Below, in pieces: positions 55,205 to 63,993 of a stretch of DNA of 64,000 nucleotides (positions within the stretch are counted from its first letter, which is position 1; every line of letters begins with the position of its first letter). Source of the stretch: Marivibrio halodurans (lineage in GTDB: Bacteria; Pseudomonadota; Alphaproteobacteria; UBA8366; Aestuariispiraceae); assembly GCF_017963645.1 (NCBI RefSeq), contig NZ_JAGMWN010000005.1, forward strand, positions 62,001 through 126,000. The letters are read 5' to 3'. The notes under the pieces were generated by a model. That model did no database searches and had not been told where the DNA came from. It was given only the letters and a program-made list of their open reading frames with translations. The position numbers were made by a program, and so were the translations under genes.

Positions 55205-57232
55205 ATGTCGAAATCCGAACCGCTTCCTTCCTCGTCGTCCGATACGGGGGCGGTCCCGTCCCGGACCATGGCCAATGCCATCCGCGCGCTCGCGATGGAC
55301 GCGGTGGAGGCGGCGAAATCCGGCCACCCGGGCATGCCCATGGGCATGGCCGATGTCGCGACGGTCCTGTTCACCAAGCATCTGAAGTTCGACGCGGCGG
55401 CCCCGGACTGGCCGGATCGCGACCGGTTCGTGCTCTCGGCCGGGCACGGCTCGATGCTGCTCTACGCGCTCCTCCACCTCACCGGCTATGAGGACATGAC
55501 GCTGGAGGATCTGAAGAATTTCCGCCAGCTCGGCGCCAAGACCGCCGGCCATCCGGAATATGGCCATGCCAAGGGGATCGAGACCACGACCGGTCCGCTC
55601 GGCCAGGGTCTCGGCAACGCGGTCGGCATGGCGTTGGCGGAGCGGATGTTGAACGCACGCTTCGGCGACGATCTGGTCGACCATCATACCTACGTCATCG
55701 CCGGCGATGGCTGCCTTATGGAGGGTATCAGCCACGAGGCGATCTCGCTGGCGGGCCATCTGGGGCTGGGCCGGCTGATCGTGCTGTTCGACGACAACGG
55801 CATTTCGATCGACGGACCGACGGACCTCGCCGTGTCCGACGATCAGGCCGCGCGCTTCAAGGCCTCCGGCTGGCATGTCCAGAAGGTGGACGGCCACGAC
55901 CCGGAAGCGGTCGACAAGGCGATCCGCGCGGCCAAGCGCTCCGACAAGCCTTCCCTCATCGCCTGCAAGACCGTGATCGGCTTCGGCGCGCCGACCAAGG
56001 CGGGGACCGCCGGCTCGCACGGGGCGGCCCTGGGCGCGGAGGAGATCGCGGCGACGCGCGAGGCGCTGGGCTGGCCCCATCACCCGTTCGAGATTCCGGG
56101 CGACGTGCTGGAAGCTTGGCGCGCAGCGGGCCGCAGGGGGGCTAAGGCCAATGCGCAATGGGCGAAGCGCCTTGCCGGCCAGCCGTCGGAACGCCGCGCC
56201 GCCTTCGAGCGCGGCCAGCAGGGCGACCTGCCGGAGGGTTGGGACGCAGCACTGGTCGCCTACAAGAAGAAGCTGAGCGAGGAGGCGCCGAAGGTCGCCA
56301 CCCGCGTCGCCTCGCAGAACACGCTCAAGGTCCTGGGGGACGCGGTGCCGGAACTGGTCGGCGGCTCGGCCGACCTCACCGGCTCGAACAATACCAAGGC
56401 CGGCGACATGGCGGTCGTGACCCGCGACGACTATAGCGGCCGCTACATCCATTACGGTGTGCGGGAGCACGGCATGGCCGCGGCGATGAACGGCATCGCG
56501 CTGCATGGCGGGCTTATCCCCTATGGCGGTACCTTCCTGGTCTTCACCGATTATTGCCGGCCGTCGATCCGGCTTTCCGCGTTGATGGGGCAGCGCGTCG
56601 TCTATGTGATGACGCACGACTCGATCGGCCTGGGCGAGGACGGGCCGACCCACCAGCCGGTGGAGCATCTCTCGGCCCTGCGCGCGATCCCCAATGTCGC
56701 GGTCTTCCGTCCCTGCGACGCGGTGGAGACGGCGGAATGCTGGGGCCTGGCTCTGGCACGGGCGGACGGGCCGTCGATCCTGGCGCTGACGCGACAGGGG
56801 CTGCCGACGCTTCGCACCATCGCGCAGGACGAGAATCTCAGCGCCCGGGGCGGCTATATCATGCTGGACGCCGAGGGAGGCGCCCGCCGGGCGACCCTGG
56901 TCGCCACCGGCTCGGAGGTGGAAATCGCCTGCGCCGCGCGCGAGACGCTTCAGGCCGCCGGTATTCCGACGGCCGTGGTTTCCATGCCGTCCCAGGAACT
57001 CTTCCGGGCGCAGAGCGTCTCCTATCGCGAGAGCGTGCTGGGCGACGCCGATACCGTGAAGGTCGCGGTCGAGGCCGCGACGGGCGAGAGTTGGTACGCG
57101 GTGCTGGGTGGCGATTTCGGCTTCGTCGGGATGACGGGCTTCGGCGCATCCGGGCCCTATAAGGAGCTCTACGAGCATTTCGGCATCACGGCCGAGGCGG
57201 TCGCGGACGCGGTGCGCCAGCGGCTGGGCTGA
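55205..57232 (+). CDS. tkt: Transketolase
   Basis: Transketolase moves two-carbon units between sugar phosphates with thiamine diphosphate in the pentose phosphate and Calvin cycles. The 675-residue protein has the ThDP/metal motif [13 protein letters not shown] around residue 155 and the [23 protein letters not shown] segment around residue 475. It begins the tkt-gap-fba-thiE unit. The 24-residue N-terminal Ser-rich extension before [14 protein letters not shown] is longer than usual, so a later start is possible. Confidence 0.97.
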   Translation: MSKSEPLPSSSSDTGAVPSRTMANAIRALAMDAVEAAKSGHPGMPMGMADVATVLFTKHLKFDAAAPDWPDRDRFVLSAGHGSMLLYALLHLTGYEDMTLEDLKNFRQLGAKTAGHPEYGHAKGIETTTGPLGQGLGNAVGMALAERMLNARFGDDLVDHHTYVIAGDGCLMEGISHEAISLAGHLGLGRLIVLFDDNGISIDGPTDLAVSDDQAARFKASGWHVQKVDGHDPEAVDKAIRAAKRSDKPSLIACKTVIGFGAPTKAGTAGSHGAALGAEEIAATREALGWPHHPFEIPGDVLEAWRAAGRRGAKANAQWAKRLAGQPSERRAAFERGQQGDLPEGWDAALVAYKKKLSEEAPKVATRVASQNTLKVLGDAVPELVGGSADLTGSNNTKAGDMAVVTRDDYSGRYIHYGVREHGMAAAMNGIALHGGLIPYGGTFLVFTDYCRPSIRLSALMGQRVVYVMTHDSIGLGEDGPTHQPVEHLSALRAIPNVAVFRPCDAVETAECWGLALARADGPSILALTRQGLPTLRTIAQDENLSARGGYIMLDAEGGARRATLVATGSEVEIACAARETLQAAGIPTAVVSMPSQELFRAQSVSYRESVLGDADTVKVAVEAATGESWYAVLGGDFGFVGMTGFGASGPYKELYEHFGITAEAVADAVRQRLG

Positions 57233-57295
57233 CAAGGACATGGAAGACGGGCCGGGGTGGCCCGACCAAGCAGGTCTCAAGGAGGAAAGAGGACG

Positions 57296-58306
57296 ATGGC
57301 GGTACGGGTAGCGATCAACGGGTTCGGGCGCATCGGTCGGCTGGTGCTGCGCGCCGCGATGGAAGCGGGCCGCAAGGATATCGAGTTCGTGGCGATCAAC
57401 GATCTCGGCACCGTCGAGGCCAATGCCCATATGCTGAAGTACGACACCGTGCATGGCCGCTTCCCGGGCGAGGTGAAGACCGGCGACGATTGGATGGACC
57501 TCGGCACCGGCCGCATCAAGGTCACCTCCGAGCGCGACCCGGCCAAGCTGCCCTGGGGCGATCTCGGCATCGACGTCGCGCTGGAATGCACGGGCCTCTT
57601 CGCCTCCAAGGAGAAGGCATCGGCGCATCTGACGGCGGGCGCGAAGCGCGTGCTGGTCTCGGCCCCCTGCTCGGAGGCCGACGCGACCATCGTCTACGGC
57701 GTGAACCATGACTCGCTGCAGGCCGATCACACGGTGATCTCCAACGCGAGCTGCACCACCAACTGCCTCGCGCCCGTCGCCTATGTGCTGAACAAGGCGG
57801 TCGGGATCGAGCGTGGCTTCATGTCCACCATCCACTCCTTCACCGGCGATCAGCGCACCGTCGATACGCTGCATAGCGACCTGCGCCGGGCCCGCGCGGC
57901 GAGCGAGAACATGATCCCGACCTCGACCGGCGCGGCGCGCGCGGTCGGCCTCGTGCTGCCGGAACTGAAGGGCAAGCTCGACGGCACGGCGATCCGCGTG
58001 CCGACGGCGAACGTCTCGCTGATCGACCTGAAGTTCGACGCCAAGAAGGCCACGGACGCGGAAGCGATCAACAACGCGATCAAGGAGGCCGCCGCCTCCG
58101 GTCCGCTCAAGGGGGTGCTGACGACGAACGACGAGCCGCTCGTCTCCAGCGATTTCAACCACAACCCGGCCAGTTCCACCTTCGATCTGACCCAGACGCA
58201 GGTGGTCGACGGCACGCTGGTGCGCGTCCTGAGCTGGTACGACAATGAATGGGGCTTCTCCAACCGCATGTCCGACACCGCCGTCGCGATCGGCAAGCTG
58301 GGTTGA
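57296..58306 (+). CDS. gap: Glyceraldehyde-3-phosphate dehydrogenase, type I
   Basis: The enzyme oxidises glyceraldehyde-3-phosphate to 1,3-bisphosphoglycerate. The 336-residue protein has the Rossmann motif INGFGRIGR, the catalytic Cys153 in [12 protein letters not shown], and the [14 protein letters not shown]-terminal motif. The start at 57296 follows AAGGAGGAAAGAGGACG, and the upstream open frame is not used. It lies 63 bp after tkt. In many alphaproteobacteria pgk follows next, but here the aldolase does. Confidence 0.98.
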   Translation: MAVRVAINGFGRIGRLVLRAAMEAGRKDIEFVAINDLGTVEANAHMLKYDTVHGRFPGEVKTGDDWMDLGTGRIKVTSERDPAKLPWGDLGIDVALECTGLFASKEKASAHLTAGAKRVLVSAPCSEADATIVYGVNHDSLQADHTVISNASCTTNCLAPVAYVLNKAVGIERGFMSTIHSFTGDQRTVDTLHSDLRRARAASENMIPTSTGAARAVGLVLPELKGKLDGTAIRVPTANVSLIDLKFDAKKATDAEAINNAIKEAAASGPLKGVLTTNDEPLVSSDFNHNPASSTFDLTQTQVVDGTLVRVLSWYDNEWGFSNRMSDTAVAIGKLG

Positions 58307-58338
58307 GATCGGCCATATAGATCAGGGGGACGACAGCC

Positions 58339-59259
58339 ATGAAAGTCACGCAGACCGTCAAGAAGATCCTCTCGCACTATGAGAGCGACAATCCCGGCAC
58401 CAAGCGCAACATCGCCTCGATGTTGATGCAGGGGAAGCTGGCCGGCACCGGCAAGATGGTGATCCTGCCCGTGGATCAGGGGTTCGAGCATGGGCCGGCG
58501 CGCTCCTTCGCGCCGAACCCGGACGCCTACGACCCGCACTATCACTATAAGCTGGCGATCGACGCGGGCCTCAATGCCTATGCCGCGCCGCTCGGCCAGC
58601 TCGAACTCGGCGCCGACACCTTCGCCGGGCAGATTCCAACGATCCTGAAGGTCAACAGCTCCAATAGCTGGGCGACCGATAAGGACCAGGCGATCACCGC
58701 CTCGGTCGACGACGCGCTGAAGCTCGGCTGCGCGGCCATCGGCTTCACGGTCTATCCGGCCTCCGATTTCGCGAACGAACTGTTCGAGGAAATCCGCAAG
58801 ATGGCGGAAGAGGCGAAGTCCGTCGGCCTCGCCGTCGTCATCTGGTCCTATCCGCGCGGCGGCGATCTGTCGAAGGACGGCGAGACGGCGATGGATGTCT
58901 GCGCCTATGCCGCGCACCTCGCCGCCCAGCTCGGCGCGCACATCATCAAGGTGAAGCCGCCGACGGCGCATCTGGAGCAGCCGGAGGCCAAGAAGGTCTA
59001 CGAGAAGGAAGGCATCGACATCTCGACGATGGCCAAGCGCGTCGCGCATGTGAAGCAGGCCGCCTTTAACGGCAAGCGCATCGTCGTCTTCTCCGGCGGT
59101 GCCTCCAAGGGTCTGGACGGCCTCTACGAGGAAATCCGGGGCCTGCGCGACGGCGGCGCCAACGGCTCCATCATCGGCCGCAACACCTTCCAGCGCCCCC
59201 GCGAGGAGGCGCTGGAAATGCTGAGCCATATCATCGACATCTATAAGGGCAAGGCCTGA
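58339..59259 (+). CDS. Fructose-bisphosphate aldolase, class I (DhnA/FbaB type)
   Basis: The 306-residue TIM-barrel enzyme cleaves fructose-1,6-bisphosphate through a Schiff-base lysine. It has the DhnA-family features ILPVDQGFEHGPARSFAP near residue 40 and AHIIKVKPPTAH near residue 205 with the catalytic Lys, then IVVFSGGASKG. It needs no metal, unlike class II enzymes. It is 32 bp after gap, so triose interconversion genes are cotranscribed, yet phosphoglycerate kinase is missing from the group. Confidence 0.95.
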   Translation: MKVTQTVKKILSHYESDNPGTKRNIASMLMQGKLAGTGKMVILPVDQGFEHGPARSFAPNPDAYDPHYHYKLAIDAGLNAYAAPLGQLELGADTFAGQIPTILKVNSSNSWATDKDQAITASVDDALKLGCAAIGFTVYPASDFANELFEEIRKMAEEAKSVGLAVVIWSYPRGGDLSKDGETAMDVCAYAAHLAAQLGAHIIKVKPPTAHLEQPEAKKVYEKEGIDISTMAKRVAHVKQAAFNGKRIVVFSGGASKGLDGLYEEIRGLRDGGANGSIIGRNTFQRPREEALEMLSHIIDIYKGKA

Positions 59260-59281
59260 TCCCAGGGCCGGTATCCAGTCG

Positions 59282-59926
59282 ATGACCGATCGGCATGATT
59301 GCCAACTCTATCTCGTGACGCCGCCGGAGTTCGATCCGGCGGCGTTCGCGCCTCTGGTCGAGGAGGCGCTGGCGGCCGGCCCCGTCGCCTGCCTGCAACT
59401 CTGGCTGCCGGAGGCCGACGACGACCGGCTGCGCACCGCCGCCAAGGCGTTGCGCGGCGTGGTACAGGGTCATGACACCGCCTTCGTCATCAACGGCCAC
59501 GTGAAGCTCGCCGCCTATCTGGGCTGTGACGGGGTGCACTTGGATCATGCCTCCGCCGCCGACGTGAAGGCGGCGAAGAAGGTACTGGGGGAGGATTCGA
59601 TCGTCGGCGTCTCCGCCCGCACCTCCCGCCACGAGGCGATGAACGCGGGCGAAGCGGGTGCGGACTATGTCAGTTTCGGCCCCGTCTTCGATACCGCCAC
59701 CAAGGGCCTGCCGGCCGACCCGGCGGCACTGAGCGCGATCGAGTGGTGGGGCGAGATGATGGAGGTCCCCTGTGTCGCCGTCGGCGGTATCACGGCCGAC
59801 AATCTGACGCGGCCGGTGGAAGCCGGCGCGGATTTCATCTGCGCCGTCTCCGCCGTCTGGAACCATCCGGACGGGCCGGGCGCGGGCGTCCGCGCCTTGA
59901 CCCGGGCCCTGAAGGCGACGCGTTAG
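59282..59926 (+). CDS. thiE: Thiamine phosphate synthase
   Basis: ThiE joins HMP-pyrophosphate and thiazole phosphate. The 214-residue protein has NGHVKLAAYLGCDGVHL near residue 70, SVSARTSRHEAMNAGEAGADYVSFGPVF and AVGGITADN, all ThiE/TenI-like. Since transketolase needs thiamine diphosphate, the tkt-thiE linkage is functionally sensible. A TenI-like isomerase is the alternative because family members are hard to separate. It converges on the GST gene through a shared hairpin. Confidence 0.88.
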   Translation: MTDRHDCQLYLVTPPEFDPAAFAPLVEEALAAGPVACLQLWLPEADDDRLRTAAKALRGVVQGHDTAFVINGHVKLAAYLGCDGVHLDHASAADVKAAKKVLGEDSIVGVSARTSRHEAMNAGEAGADYVSFGPVFDTATKGLPADPAALSAIEWWGEMMEVPCVAVGGITADNLTRPVEAGADFICAVSAVWNHPDGPGAGVRALTRALKATR

Positions 59927-59951
59927 CGGATAGGCGCCACACGCCTATCCG
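59927..59951. terminator. Bidirectional hairpin between thiE and GST genes
   Basis: CGGATAGGC (59927-59935) pairs perfectly with GCCTATCCG (59943-59951) around a 7-nt loop. It starts directly after the thiE TAG and overlaps the stop codon of the convergent GST gene, so it can end both transcripts. No strong U-tract is present. Confidence 0.55.
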
Positions 59952-60556
59952 TTCCAGGGCGCCATCGCGATGAATCCGGGCAGCGCCTCCACCCGCGCGA
60001 GCCATTGGGTGAGCGCGGGATAGCCGTCGCGCTTGATCCCCCCTTCCGCGCTGACCGATGTGTAGGAATAGAGGGCGATGTCGGCGACCGTCGCGCCGTC
60101 CCCCACCAGCCAGTCGCGCGCCGTCAGGTGATCGTCCATCAGCTTGAGCGCCGCATGTCCCTTCGCCTGCCGTTTCGCCAAGAGCACCCTGCGTTCCGCC
60201 GTCATCTCCAGATGGTGGCACCAGAAGCGGGCGACGGCGACATTGGGCTCGTGATTATACTGCTCCCAGAATAGCCAGGAGAGGCATTGGGCACGGGCGA
60301 ACGGCTCCTCCGGCAGGAAGGCCGTTCCCTCCGCCAGATAGCACAGGATCGCGTTCGATTCCGGCAGGCAGCGCCCATCCTCCAACTGCAGCACCGGGAT
60401 CTTGCCGTTGGGGTTGAGCGCCAGGAAGGCCGGCCTATGCGTTCCGCCCGAATGAATATCGTGCAATTCCAGCCGGAAATCCCGCCCCAGCAGGGCGAGC
60501 AACAGGCGCACCTTGTGGCCGTTACCGCTTTCCAGACAGTCATGGAGCGTAAGCAT
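59945..60556 (-). CDS. Glutathione S-transferase family protein
   Basis: The 203-residue protein has the thioredoxin-like N-terminal domain with NGHKVRLLLALLGRDF, the glutathione-contact segment NGKIPVLQLEDGRCLPESNAILCYLA (cis-Pro and the Glu-Ser pair), and the helical C-domain with ADIALYSYT. The start at 60556 follows GAGGGAGGGG. The substrate is unknown. A maleylacetoacetate isomerase role for the homogentisate genes 33 kb away cannot be inferred from position. Confidence 0.92.
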   Translation of the reverse strand: MLTLHDCLESGNGHKVRLLLALLGRDFRLELHDIHSGGTHRPAFLALNPNGKIPVLQLEDGRCLPESNAILCYLAEGTAFLPEEPFARAQCLSWLFWEQYNHEPNVAVARFWCHHLEMTAERRVLLAKRQAKGHAALKLMDDHLTARDWLVGDGATVADIALYSYTSVSAEGGIKRDGYPALTQWLARVEALPGFIAMAPWNG

Positions 60557-60777
60557 CCGTCCCCTCCCTCTTTCGCGCGAGATGATACCGGAATTCTGCG
60601 GGCGACACGCGCGCCCGCAAGCGAGATTTTCAGGGCGCGAGACCAAGCCCCGCTTGGCCTTGCCCAGATATTCCGACTCTCATTGCCTAGTGATGCCTAA
60701 GTTTGAAATTCGCCGGGATTGTCGCCCTGTCGCGAACCTGCCCGACCTCTTAAACGCTTCGGGGAAGTGAGGAAGGG

Positions 60778-60854
60778 GCGGCCCCGCTAAAGTGGCGGAG
60801 GAACCTAAGTCCCAAGTACGCCGACTCCATCCGAACGGGGCCGCTTGCGCCACT
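60778..60854. repeat. Crossing inverted repeats (pseudoknot-like arrangement)
   Basis: GCGGCCCCG (60778-60786) is complementary to CGGGGCCGC (60836-60844), and AGTGGCG (60791-60797) is complementary to CGCCACT (60848-60854). The order L1-L2-R1-R2 crosses, so in RNA both stems together would make an H-type pseudoknot. It might be a structured RNA or a replication or recombination site remnant; I recognise no known family. Confidence 0.5.
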
Positions 60855-60963
60855 ATACACTACGCAAACATAGATAGTGAACGGTAAAGACCCTAAGGAC
60901 AGAAGGTGATCGACAACGCCATGCAGATCGCAATCTGTAAGCTAAGGAAAAATATGGTTAAAA

Positions 60964-61143
60964 ATGGCCGTGAAGGAACTCCAACGCATAGACAGCATGT
61001 CTCGGCTGGGTCTGGAACATGAAGAATACTGTCATTGAGTCAATCGACTCGACCGTCGCATAGCCAGGATCGCGCGGGCGACACAAGAAATGCGAGAAGT
61101 AAAAAGAGTGAGTCGTTATAATCACTTAGTGAATATTGACTAA
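60964..61143 (+). pseudogene. Degenerate small ORF with internal TGA
   Basis: From an ATG at 60964 the frame encodes 24 residues (MAVKELQRIDSMSRLGLEHE and on), meets TGA at 61036, and stays open for another 34 codons rich in Arg (VNRLDRRIARIARATQEMRE) to a TAA at 61141. The amphipathic, coding-like pattern across the stop suggests a small broken gene in the island. It may be chance. Confidence 0.3.
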
Positions 61144-61163
61144 ACATCTGATTCTTTTATAAT
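61136..61163 (+). promoter_or_regulatory. Near-consensus sigma-70 promoter giving a probable leaderless transcript
   Basis: TTGACT (61136-61141) and TATAAT (61158-61163) are separated by 16 bp. The expected start of transcription, about 7 bp beyond the -10, falls on the methyltransferase ATG at 61170. No ribosome binding site precedes that ATG, so translation would be leaderless. Confidence 0.75.
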
Positions 61164-61169
61164 TTTCTC

Positions 61170-61766
61170 ATGGATACGACGTACCACCTTAACGGCAGCT
61201 ACAAGCCTACGCTCAAGCGGTTCGCTGATCTTAGTGGGCCGGATTTTTTCCCGACACCGCGCTGGGCAACATTTGCTCTAATCGATAATGAAAGGTTCCA
61301 AGGTGACATTTGGGAGTGCGCCTGTGGTGATGGAGCCATGTCTGGCGTGTTGGAGAACACGGGAAGCTCCGTGGCTAGCTCTGACCTTTATGATCGTGGA
61401 TATGGCGAGCGAGGGGTGGATTTCCTCTCACCCGACCGACACGCTAACAACATCGTCACCAATCCGCCCTACAATGCCGCCGAGGGCTTCGTTCGTTCCG
61501 GTTTGATATCAGCGGATCAGAAATTCGCGCTCTTGTTGCGTTTAGCCTTCCTTGAAGGGGCGAACCGCCAGCGCACGATATTTTCGAAAGCCCCGCCCTC
61601 TCGAGTTTGGGTATTCAGTGAGCGCATTACCTTTTACCCTGCTGGCGTCGAGCGGAAAGGTAGCGGGACTACGGCATACGCTTGGTTTGTGTGGGACAAG
61701 GATGCCCCAAGCACAACAGAACTCCGCTGGTTGGAGCCGGGCTATAAGGCGCGTTACTCGGATTAG
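61170..61766 (+). CDS. Small phage-type DNA N6-adenine methyltransferase-like protein
   Basis: The 198-residue protein has the motif order of an N6-adenine methyltransferase: a motif X-like FFPTP (residues 26-30), the SAM-binding motif I ECACGDG (49-55), an acidic residue in SDLY (72-74) for the ribose, and the catalytic NPPY (98-101). It is very small, with no evident target-recognition domain, like solitary phage or prophage methyltransferases. The codon usage and base composition are AT-richer than the neighbourhood. The gene converges on a winged-helix-like gene with a 4-nt overlap of stop regions. No restriction endonuclease is adjacent. Confidence 0.75.
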   Translation: MDTTYHLNGSYKPTLKRFADLSGPDFFPTPRWATFALIDNERFQGDIWECACGDGAMSGVLENTGSSVASSDLYDRGYGERGVDFLSPDRHANNIVTNPPYNAAEGFVRSGLISADQKFALLLRLAFLEGANRQRTIFSKAPPSRVWVFSERITFYPAGVERKGSGTTAYAWFVWDKDAPSTTELRWLEPGYKARYSD

Positions 61767-62080
61767 GTCCGCATGCGGAGATACTGCCTTCCATGCTCAG
61801 TGATGCGGTAACCGGACCGAGGAACGTGTTCAAGATATCCTTCACAAATGTAATTGCCGGGCGTCTCATAGTGCGACTTAATATTACGTATACGCTGTTC
61901 CCACACTTCTTCACGCTGCCGAGGAACTGATCGGCGCCGATCTGCGTTGGAGAGGTCGACATAGTCGGGAACCTCCCGTTTCATTCGTGGAAATGTCGCG
62001 ATGCCGTTTGGTTGGCCCGCAGCAATCTGTAGCACCGCAAACGCTATATCGTTCTCTGTAACGCTAACATTCTGCATCAT
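61763..62080 (-). CDS. Small winged-helix-like protein (Mrr N-terminal-like)
   Basis: The 105-residue protein begins after AAGGAGAG. Its second half (WEQRIRNIKSHYETPGNYIC followed by RSGYRITEHGRQYL) resembles the winged helix-turn-helix N-terminal domain of Mrr-type and HNH restriction proteins, in which a final beta-wing leads into a TExG motif. There is no nuclease domain, so it may be a stand-alone regulator or a fragment. It is in the low-GC island, converging on the methyltransferase with 4 nt shared at the stops. Resemblance is from motif recognition only. Confidence 0.5.
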   Translation of the reverse strand: MMQNVSVTENDIAFAVLQIAAGQPNGIATFPRMKREVPDYVDLSNADRRRSVPRQREEVWEQRIRNIKSHYETPGNYICEGYLEHVPRSGYRITEHGRQYLRMRT

Positions 62081-62316
62081 GGCCCTCTCCTTATATCTAG
62101 TTGTAATAATATAAATATATCTCCCAAAGAGCGAGTCGCTTTGCGTCTGGGGCGTATTTGGGAAATTATTCGCCCCAGCTAAAACTCATATTGCGATACG
62201 ACCTTACGTCTCCCTCGCTTTCGCACGGCGCGAATCCGTGCCACCGTTTCGGCTGGACATGGAACGGCGCCTTTCCCGCCCGGTCCGGCGGCGGGGATCA
62301 GCGGAAACGGACGGTC

Positions 62317-63993
62317 ATGACGCAGGCGACGGCGCGGGACGCCCTTCTCGCCGCCCTGAAGGCGGATCATTTCTATGCGGGTCTGCGGGCGTTCGAGACC
62401 TTGGACGACCCCGCCGCCCTGCCCCCCGGCACCGCGGAGCGGATGATCCATCTGACGCTGGCGCTCGGGCATTTCGATCAGTTGATGCGCATCATGCGCG
62501 CGCCCGGCATCGCGGCCTCGCTATCGCCCGCGATGCGGGAGCTCGGCACGCTCGGCCTCTTCATCGCCGGACGGGGCGATCTCGTCGCTTCCGGCGCGGT
62601 CCCGCTTTCACCGAAGCGCCAGGAACTCGGGCTGCTGCTCAACATGGCGCAATGCCTTGAACAGGTGGGGGAAAGCCGCAAGGCGATGAGCATCATGGCC
62701 GGGCCGTTGAAACAGGCCGTGGCCACGAACGATCTGGCCGGCCGGGTCGCGATGCATATCGGGGCCTCGCTGTTCGAGGTGGAGGACAGCGTCCGCTTCG
62801 CCGCCATGGCCAAGGCCTTGGGCCTCGCCCCCGACGACAATTGGGTCCTCTACCAATCCCTGCGCTACGTGCCCGTGCCGCGCGACGTCGCGCGTCTGCG
62901 CAAGCCGGGCGAAGCGGTCTTCCCGAGCAAGAAGATGCCGCTCCACACCTGCATCGGTGGACGACAACGCATCGCCGCGCGTGACGGCGCGGGCTGGGAC
63001 GGGCTGGGGGTCGATGCCTTCCGACCTGCGCCGAGCTATAGGCCGGACGCGCTCTCCGATCTCGTCGCGAGGCAGGCGGAGGCCGCGCGCACGGCCTTGC
63101 GGGCCCCCTGGTTCGCCGAACGTCTGGACGGCCTCGCCCGCGTGCGGGAGCGTTTCGCCCCCGATGCCGCCGATCCGATCCAGGTAATCTCCACCGGGCG
63201 GGCGGGAACGACGGCACTGCAGCTTTTCCTGCGGCGCGGAGCCTATCTGCCCTATCATACCTTCGTGTGGCAATTGGGCCCGCGACACCGGTTCGACCTG
63301 TTGAACCGGCTGTTGACGGACGCGAACGACCCCGCATCCCTCGCCCCCGCCTTGCGGCGTTATCTATCGGCCCGGATCACCGAATGGATCGCCGCCTACC
63401 GACTCGGCAAGACGCCGGTGATCGTCAGTCATTGGGATGTGATCTTCGCGCCCTTCCTGCGCGCCATGTTCCCGGAGGCACGCTTTCTCCACCTGCACCG
63501 CCGGGCGGAGGGGGTGGCGGCATCCCAGGTCGGCAAGCGCCAGTTCGCGATGAGCCAGTTGATCGCCCTGCCGACCCATCGCGACCGCGGCGAGGGGACG
63601 AACGAAGGGGCGTCGTTCCTCCTGCCGCCCTGCGACATGCTGCCGGACTGCGTCGGCTGGTACATGGCCTTCACGCGCCATTTCCACGAGGCGCTGACGC
63701 GGGCCTTCCCCTCCGACCGGCATGCGGATCTGGCGAGCGAGGCCTTGTTCGAGGCCCGGCCGGAAGCCCTGGACGCCCTGCATGCCGTCTTTCCCGACGC
63801 GCCGGTCACCCAGGATATGGTCCGCCGACATTTCGGCCGTAAGATCAACGAGAAGCAGGATCACAGCTTCGACGACCCGAACACCGCCGGCTATATCGAG
63901 CGCGCGCTGGCCGCCCATGACGCCCGGCGCGCGGCCGCGGAGGTGGCGCCACCCTGGACACCCAGCCCGAAGCCGGCAGACACCGATTCTTAG
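62317..63993 (+). CDS. Sulfotransferase-family protein with TPR-like N-terminal domain
   Basis: The 558-residue protein has an N-terminal helical region (residues 1-170) resembling degenerate TPRs and a C-terminal sulfotransferase fold. The PAPS 5'-phosphosulfate loop is STGRAGTTALQLF (residues 292-304), and the 3'-phosphate segment is FPEARFLHLHRRAEGVAASQ. Such proteins sulfate glycans or proteins, but the acceptor is unknown. The reading frame is open upstream to 62158, yet the AT-poor start at 62317 marks the return to host base composition. It is complete: the stop lies 7 bp before the window end. Confidence 0.78.
   Translation: MTQATARDALLAALKADHFYAGLRAFETLDDPAALPPGTAERMIHLTLALGHFDQLMRIMRAPGIAASLSPAMRELGTLGLFIAGRGDLVASGAVPLSPKRQELGLLLNMAQCLEQVGESRKAMSIMAGPLKQAVATNDLAGRVAMHIGASLFEVEDSVRFAAMAKALGLAPDDNWVLYQSLRYVPVPRDVARLRKPGEAVFPSKKMPLHTCIGGRQRIAARDGAGWDGLGVDAFRPAPSYRPDALSDLVARQAEAARTALRAPWFAERLDGLARVRERFAPDAADPIQVISTGRAGTTALQLFLRRGAYLPYHTFVWQLGPRHRFDLLNRLLTDANDPASLAPALRRYLSARITEWIAAYRLGKTPVIVSHWDVIFAPFLRAMFPEARFLHLHRRAEGVAASQVGKRQFAMSQLIALPTHRDRGEGTNEGASFLLPPCDMLPDCVGWYMAFTRHFHEALTRAFPSDRHADLASEALFEARPEALDALHAVFPDAPVTQDMVRRHFGRKINEKQDHSFDDPNTAGYIERALAAHDARRAAAEVAPPWTPSPKPADTDS

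Larger units (their letters stand above)
60557..61169. other. Gene-poor region upstream of the methyltransferase (613 bp)
   Basis: The first 200 bp are GC-rich leader of the GST gene. From about 60,850 the base composition drops sharply and stays AT-richer to about 62,150, marking foreign DNA. It contains two crossing inverted repeats (60778-60854), short degenerate ORFs (60921-61022, 33 codons; 60964-61143 with an internal TGA) and a near-consensus promoter at 61136-61163. No tRNA or att site was seen. Confidence 0.65.

Noticed and set aside
54875-58162. 1095-codon minus-strand open frame across tkt and gap
   Set aside because: It is the antisense of two highly conserved genes. The translation is Arg/Ala/Asp/His-rich with no domain, and the frame is open because GC-rich codons have few stops on this strand.
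59945-60556. GST as maleylacetoacetate isomerase completing the homogentisate pathway
   Set aside because: It is 33 kb away, in a different context, and the sequence seen does not single out that subfamily.
60557-61169. tRNA gene or phage attachment site at the island edge
   Set aside because: No cloverleaf, T-loop consensus or direct repeat flanking the low-GC segment could be found by eye, and no integrase is present.
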